Positions 20,644-24,132 of a stretch of 24,132 nucleotides of DNA are shown in pieces. The translations under genes and the position numbers were made by a program. Positions within the stretch are counted from its first letter, which is position 1, and the number at the start of each line of letters is the position of its first letter. The notes under the pieces were generated by a model. It saw only the letters and a list, made by a program, of their open reading frames with translations, was not told where the DNA came from and did not search any database. Source of the DNA: a virus. Where the stretch lies: positions 1-24,132 of IMG/VR virus record IMGVR_UViG_3300025645_000439. One strand, 5' to 3'.

Positions 20644-22092
20644 ATGAAAAAATTTTTTAATACATTAGGGTTTTGGTTTAACAAAGTGACCATTGCAAAC
20701 AACCTAACATTCGCGGATTTAGGCAACCCTTTATTCACTTTAAACGGTACATTTTTAGTCAATCTAAAAACCGCCATTGCGGATTCATTCCGATTTCGTG
20801 ACAACACAAAAGGGTTTGACATTATAAGCATTGACACCGATTTAAACATTGTTGAATTGGGCGAAAATTACGACGGTCAAGGGTTTGCCGGAAAACAACG
20901 AATATTTGTAAACCAAACAAACGTTGCGTCCACATTGGGCGGGACAATTGATTCAACAAAGGAATATTTTATTGACGGAATAGTTGATTGCACCGGAGTA
21001 TCAATTGAAATTCCGGCGACCGGTATTTATTTAAAAGGGTACAATTTCGACACATCACAATTGGTTTGTTCCGATTCAAGTTATACAATGTTTACATCGC
21101 CGGTTGGGGGTTCGGGCAACGTTTTAATGGCGGAATTATCAATTGAAGTTTCCGGGACGTCCTCAAAAGTATTTGACATTTTCAGCGACACCGGATTTGA
21201 AGCGGTCGAAATAAATATTGTCAATTTTAACAATTGCACATCGTTGGGAACAATCACAAATTACCGTCAAGGGTTGGAAACCGGAACGGGTCGTTTTGGA
21301 GGAAAACCGGAATTAACATTGGCGGGTGTTTGGGTTGGAGGGTACACAATAAGAACGTCAATTGTTAGGTCGTTAACCGCCGGAACTTATAATTTATTCA
21401 AAGCGGGAACGGGTTTTTTGATGTCGTCAAGGTTCAAAACAGATATTAATTGCGATTTGCCGGCGTCCGCGTCATTTGTTGATTTTGCACCGGCTAATTT
21501 TGTGAATCCGTCAACGTTACAATTTGACGGTGTTTTATTAACACGTGCGGGTGTTTATAATTCCACGGATTCATTATTGACACCAAACATTTCATATTCA
21601 GATTTGGCGTCAAATTGGACGAATTGCCAGGGGTTGCAAAATACATTTGTCGGTGGTTTTATTGCAATTGGTACAGAATTAGAAACCACAATCAACACGG
21701 TTGACGTACCGGAAACGGTTGTTGCGACGGCGTGGACAACCTCCGATTTGGTACATTTTGACAACCCGTCGGGCGGTCAATTGCGACACCTTGGAAACAA
21801 CCCCCGGGAATATAGATTGGTGTATGATTTGCACGTCAAAGGAACGGCGAGCAAAGTCGTAACGATAAGAGTTAAAAAATACGATAGTTCATTAACTACA
21901 TTTTCAACGGTATTTGACCAACAACGAGTTGTAAACAATTTGGTTGGGTCGGACGACAAAGCATTTTTTAATATTGATTTAACAACAACATTAGACCAAA
22001 ATGATTACATTTATTTAGAAATAATTAACAACACCGACGATTCAAATTTAACCGTCGAAAATTCTTCATTTTTTAGATTAGAACAAAGATAA
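20644..22092 (+). CDS. Tail spike-like structural protein
   Basis: 482 residues. After MKKFFNTLGFWFNKVTIANNLT the sequence is almost wholly strand-rich with short repeats typical of a right-handed beta-helix (VNQTNVASTLGGTIDSTKEYFIDGIVDCTGVSIEIPATGIYLKG, and later TFVGGFIAIG). The C-terminal 130 residues (from about 345) look like a separate jelly-roll tip (REYRLVYDLHVKGTASKVVTIRVKKYD ... NIDLTTTLDQNDYIYLEIINNTD). That is the plan of phage tail spikes and receptor-binding fibres. I see no certain catalytic residues, so depolymerase activity is not claimed. It starts 1 bp after the LamG gene and overlaps the next gene (TAATG). Confidence 0.6.
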   Translation: MKKFFNTLGFWFNKVTIANNLTFADLGNPLFTLNGTFLVNLKTAIADSFRFRDNTKGFDIISIDTDLNIVELGENYDGQGFAGKQRIFVNQTNVASTLGGTIDSTKEYFIDGIVDCTGVSIEIPATGIYLKGYNFDTSQLVCSDSSYTMFTSPVGGSGNVLMAELSIEVSGTSSKVFDIFSDTGFEAVEINIVNFNNCTSLGTITNYRQGLETGTGRFGGKPELTLAGVWVGGYTIRTSIVRSLTAGTYNLFKAGTGFLMSSRFKTDINCDLPASASFVDFAPANFVNPSTLQFDGVLLTRAGVYNSTDSLLTPNISYSDLASNWTNCQGLQNTFVGGFIAIGTELETTINTVDVPETVVATAWTTSDLVHFDNPSGGQLRHLGNNPREYRLVYDLHVKGTASKVVTIRVKKYDSSLTTFSTVFDQQRVVNNLVGSDDKAFFNIDLTTTLDQNDYIYLEIINNTDDSNLTVENSSFFRLEQR

Positions 22093-22952
22093 TGGCACGA
22101 ACAATAAATGAAATTTACAACGTAATTGTTGCGGAAAAGGACAACCAAACGGAATTGTCAGCATTACAACCAGTCGGTGATTCGGCGTCGGGTTTGACAA
22201 CGGATTTGTCCACGGGTTCAAAGGTTGCAATATGGAGGTTGTGGGCGTGGGTTACATCGGTAGCCATTTGGACATTGGAAAAATTATACGACGAATTTGT
22301 CGCTGAAATCAACGCGAAAATTGAATTGACCAATTACGGAACCAATTTATGGTGGATTGATAGAATGAGAAAATACCAATTCGGGGACAATTTGGTAATT
22401 GTTGAAACGGCGGGCGAAAAGTCATTGACGTATTCAGTAATTAACGAAAATTTGCAAATCATTGATTTCGTTGCAATAAGTGATTCCGGCGACGGTGGGT
22501 CAATTATTAAGGTTGCAAAGGACGACGGGTTCGGATTGCCGACACCATTGAACACGGCGGAATTATTAGGGGCGATTGCTTACGTTGATACACTGCAACC
22601 GGCGGGTGCAAAATTAGGGGTCATTTCCAGGGCGTCCGATTTGGTAAAATACACAATTGATTTATATTATAATCCTTTGTTGGATTTAGCAACAATAACG
22701 GCGAATGTTGAATTGGCGGTTGTAAATTACCACAAAAATTTGGAGTTCAACGGGGCGGTGATTTTATCGAAATTAGTTGACGAAATCCAATCGGTTGACG
22801 GTGTTTTTGATTTGGTTGTGAATAGTGCGTCCGGCAAACCGTCCGGCGGAACTTATTCAGTTTTCAATAGAAAATATAGTACGTCCGCGGGTTTTGTAAC
22901 GGTTGACCCGGCAAACCCTTTGTCCGCAACAATCACATATTTGCCAAAATAA
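22092..22952 (+). CDS. Baseplate wedge protein, J-like
   Basis: 286 residues. The N-terminus MARTINEIYNVIVAEKDNQTEL ... SKVAIWRLWAWVTSVAIWTLEKLYDEFVAEI is a pattern I know from proteins at the Mu gp47/gpJ position of Bacteroidota myophages. The second half has LQPAGAKLGVISRASDLVKYTIDLYY and a C-terminal repeat-like strand region (NLEFNGAVILSKLVDEIQSVDGVFDLVV). This suits the wedge protein that links hub, sheath and fibres. It is shorter than Mu J, and it lies after three adhesion genes instead of directly after the W-like gene. It is followed 1 bp later by the I-like gene. Confidence 0.6.
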   Translation: MARTINEIYNVIVAEKDNQTELSALQPVGDSASGLTTDLSTGSKVAIWRLWAWVTSVAIWTLEKLYDEFVAEINAKIELTNYGTNLWWIDRMRKYQFGDNLVIVETAGEKSLTYSVINENLQIIDFVAISDSGDGGSIIKVAKDDGFGLPTPLNTAELLGAIAYVDTLQPAGAKLGVISRASDLVKYTIDLYYNPLLDLATITANVELAVVNYHKNLEFNGAVILSKLVDEIQSVDGVFDLVVNSASGKPSGGTYSVFNRKYSTSAGFVTVDPANPLSATITYLPK

Positions 22953-22953
22953 A

Positions 22954-23448
22954 ATGGAAAAGTACATTGTAAATTTTAATTTATTGGTCATTAGGTTGAC
23001 ACCGTCATTTTTACGAATGGAGCCGTTGACCGCGTGGTTTGTTGCATTGTTTAAACCTTTGTCAGATTTAAACTATACATTAGTTTCTTTTATTTCGGCG
23101 GTTCGTTTAACGGTTTCATATAATTCGCAACGATTGATTTTTGAAACGTATTTGAACGATTTATTCGACCCGGTTGACCGTGGAATTGTAATTGAAAACA
23201 CGTTTAAATTTGTTGAACGTTTATTTATATTTTATAAAATTGAATTACAAACCGAAAATCAACAATATAATTATTTAGATTCGGAGGTACAACCGCCTAA
23301 ATTCATATATTCGCATTTAGAATTGGGGTTGAATTATGATTTTATTGTAAAAGTTCCGGTTTTATTAGTTTACAACGCTGAAAAAATGAATGAAATTATT
23401 TTAAACACAAAATTAGCGGGGAAACGTTACGAAATACAAACATATTAA
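22954..23448 (+). CDS. Baseplate-associated protein at gpI / Mu gp48 position
   Basis: 164 residues from the ATG at 22954, the first start after the J-like stop. An earlier in-frame ATG at 22903 lies inside the J-like gene and is less likely. The N-terminus is rich in hydrophobic and aromatic residues (LVIRLTPSFLRMEPLTAWFVALFKPLSDLNY), followed by RLTVSYNSQRLIFETYLNDLFDPVDRGIVIEN. That last segment (sequence input, L-N-D-x-F-D-P) recurs in proteins following gpJ in Bacteroidota myophages. It probably completes the baseplate and connects fibres. The family function is not established. Confidence 0.6.
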   Translation: MEKYIVNFNLLVIRLTPSFLRMEPLTAWFVALFKPLSDLNYTLVSFISAVRLTVSYNSQRLIFETYLNDLFDPVDRGIVIENTFKFVERLFIFYKIELQTENQQYNYLDSEVQPPKFIYSHLELGLNYDFIVKVPVLLVYNAEKMNEIILNTKLAGKRYEIQTY

Positions 23449-23458
23449 ATAAATAATT

Positions 23459-24132
23459 ATGCAAAAAATTGATTTTAAGATTGGAGGACACCCGCAATTG
23501 AATGACGATTTGGTTCACATTCAAAACGGTGTTTACAATGATATTAAGGCAATCACGGATTCATTATTCAGAAACCGCACCGGTTCAACACCATTTCGTT
23601 TGTTGGACGGTTTTGTTGTAAGCGAACCAACACCGGGGAATTTTACGTGGACGTCTGGTTTCTGTTACATTGACGGAATCGTTTATGAAATACCGGAGGA
23701 AACGACACCACAAACGATTGATTTTAATTTATACGGTGTTTATGCAACTACAACTTATGACTTAACAATCGACCCGGTTTTGTACGAAAACGGTTCGCCG
23801 GAATTTGTCCACGAAAAAAGAATCATTGAATTTAAGGAAATAGCAACAAATGTTGGTTCACTTGGAACGATGACAGAATTACAACGATACGAGGGTTTAG
23901 ACGTATTATTGCAAAATTTATTGAGTGATTACGGAAAAGAGGTTTTAAAAGACTTTATTGTCAACGACGGTTGGGTCAATTTAACGATTTCAACCGGAAT
24001 TTCAACAATCGTTGTACAACCGCAAGTCCGTTTGTCGGAGGGGTTAGTCGAATTTAGAGGTCGTTTTGTGATTACGTCGGACACGTGGTCGTTTTTATTG
24101 CCAGGAACGTATCAACCGCCATTGGGCGTAAA
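23459..24132 (+). CDS. Tail fibre / baseplate-distal structural protein, partial at 3' end
   Basis: The ATG at 23459, 10 bp after the previous stop, opens a frame that stays open to the window end (224 residues seen). The N-terminus MQKIDFKIGGHPQLNDDLVHIQNGVYNDI is followed by PFRLLDGFVVSEPTPGNFTWTSGFCYIDGIVYEIPEE. This pattern (G-F-x-x-x-x-x-DL-x-x-x-Q, then a strand pair with 'G-x-x-Y-I-D-G-x-x-Y') is common in fibre-attachment proteins after the I-like gene. The later part is strand-rich (SEGLVEFRGRFVITSDTW). It could be the base of a fibre or an upper collar; the missing C-terminus prevents a firmer call. Confidence 0.7.
   Translation, partial: MQKIDFKIGGHPQLNDDLVHIQNGVYNDIKAITDSLFRNRTGSTPFRLLDGFVVSEPTPGNFTWTSGFCYIDGIVYEIPEETTPQTIDFNLYGVYATTTYDLTIDPVLYENGSPEFVHEKRIIEFKEIATNVGSLGTMTELQRYEGLDVLLQNLLSDYGKEVLKDFIVNDGWVNLTISTGISTIVVQPQVRLSEGLVEFRGRFVITSDTWSFLLPGTYQPPLGV

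Noticed and set aside
1-24132. tRNA genes, CRISPR arrays, insertion sequences, integrase or attachment sites
   Set aside because: No cloverleaf, regularly spaced repeats, transposase motifs or terminal repeats were seen. Non-coding space is limited to short gaps, the longest (about 97 bp) lying before the head protease.

Overview
The window is a continuous late (virion) region of a contractile-tailed phage or prophage with a Mu-like structural gene order. Nearly every gene is on the plus strand, and most are packed with ATGA, TAATG or 4-41 bp overlaps. The host is most likely a member of the Bacteroidota. The reasons are the DUF3127-type and DUF2586-type proteins, A-rich leaders instead of Shine-Dalgarno sequences, about 38% GC by rough sampling, and a well-formed TTG-N20-TAnnTTTG promoter. 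No integrase, transposase, lysis gene, tRNA, CRISPR array or insertion sequence is visible, so the lifestyle cannot be read from this piece.

Layout. 1-2310 holds small early or packaging genes: a probable small terminase subunit, an SSB-like OB-fold protein, two tiny zinc-ribbon proteins and several unknowns. 2315-8620 holds a RusA-type resolvase, the large terminase, a gp36-like protein, a Mu gp29-like portal, a MuF minor head protein fused to a zinc-metallopeptidase-like domain and followed by an extra 58-aa gene, a gpG-like morphogenesis protein and a probable tail terminator. 8614-8899 interrupts the operon with a small minus-strand helix-turn-helix gene and what looks like a divergent promoter/operator region. 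8900-12907 holds a ClpP-like head protease with a scaffold-like tail, the major capsid protein (followed by a terminator), a small unknown, the tail sheath and the tail tube (followed by a second terminator). 12933-17795 holds a tail assembly chaperone with a probable -1 programmed frameshift, the tape measure protein, and hub, spike, wedge and LysM/X-like baseplate proteins. 17805-24132 is an adhesion region (CBM-like fibre, tandem LamG-like protein, spike-like protein) followed by J-like and I-like baseplate proteins and the start of another fibre or baseplate-associated protein that runs off the window.

Together these genes cover DNA packaging (terminase, portal), head assembly and maturation (MuF, gpG, protease/scaffold, capsid), a contractile tail (sheath, tube, chaperone, tape measure), the baseplate, and host recognition.

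The most unusual signals are: (i) reading the plus strand by eye I found no GATC, CATG or GGCC anywhere in 24 kb, which suggests strong restriction or methylation avoidance; (ii) the MuF-metallopeptidase fusion with an adjacent small gene; (iii) the minus-strand HTH gene beside an operator-like dyad that touches both -33 elements of divergent promoters; (iv) the frameshifted chaperone; and (v) a tandem LamG protein bounded by near-identical DNA repeats, with a truncated third repeat and foreign-looking codon use.
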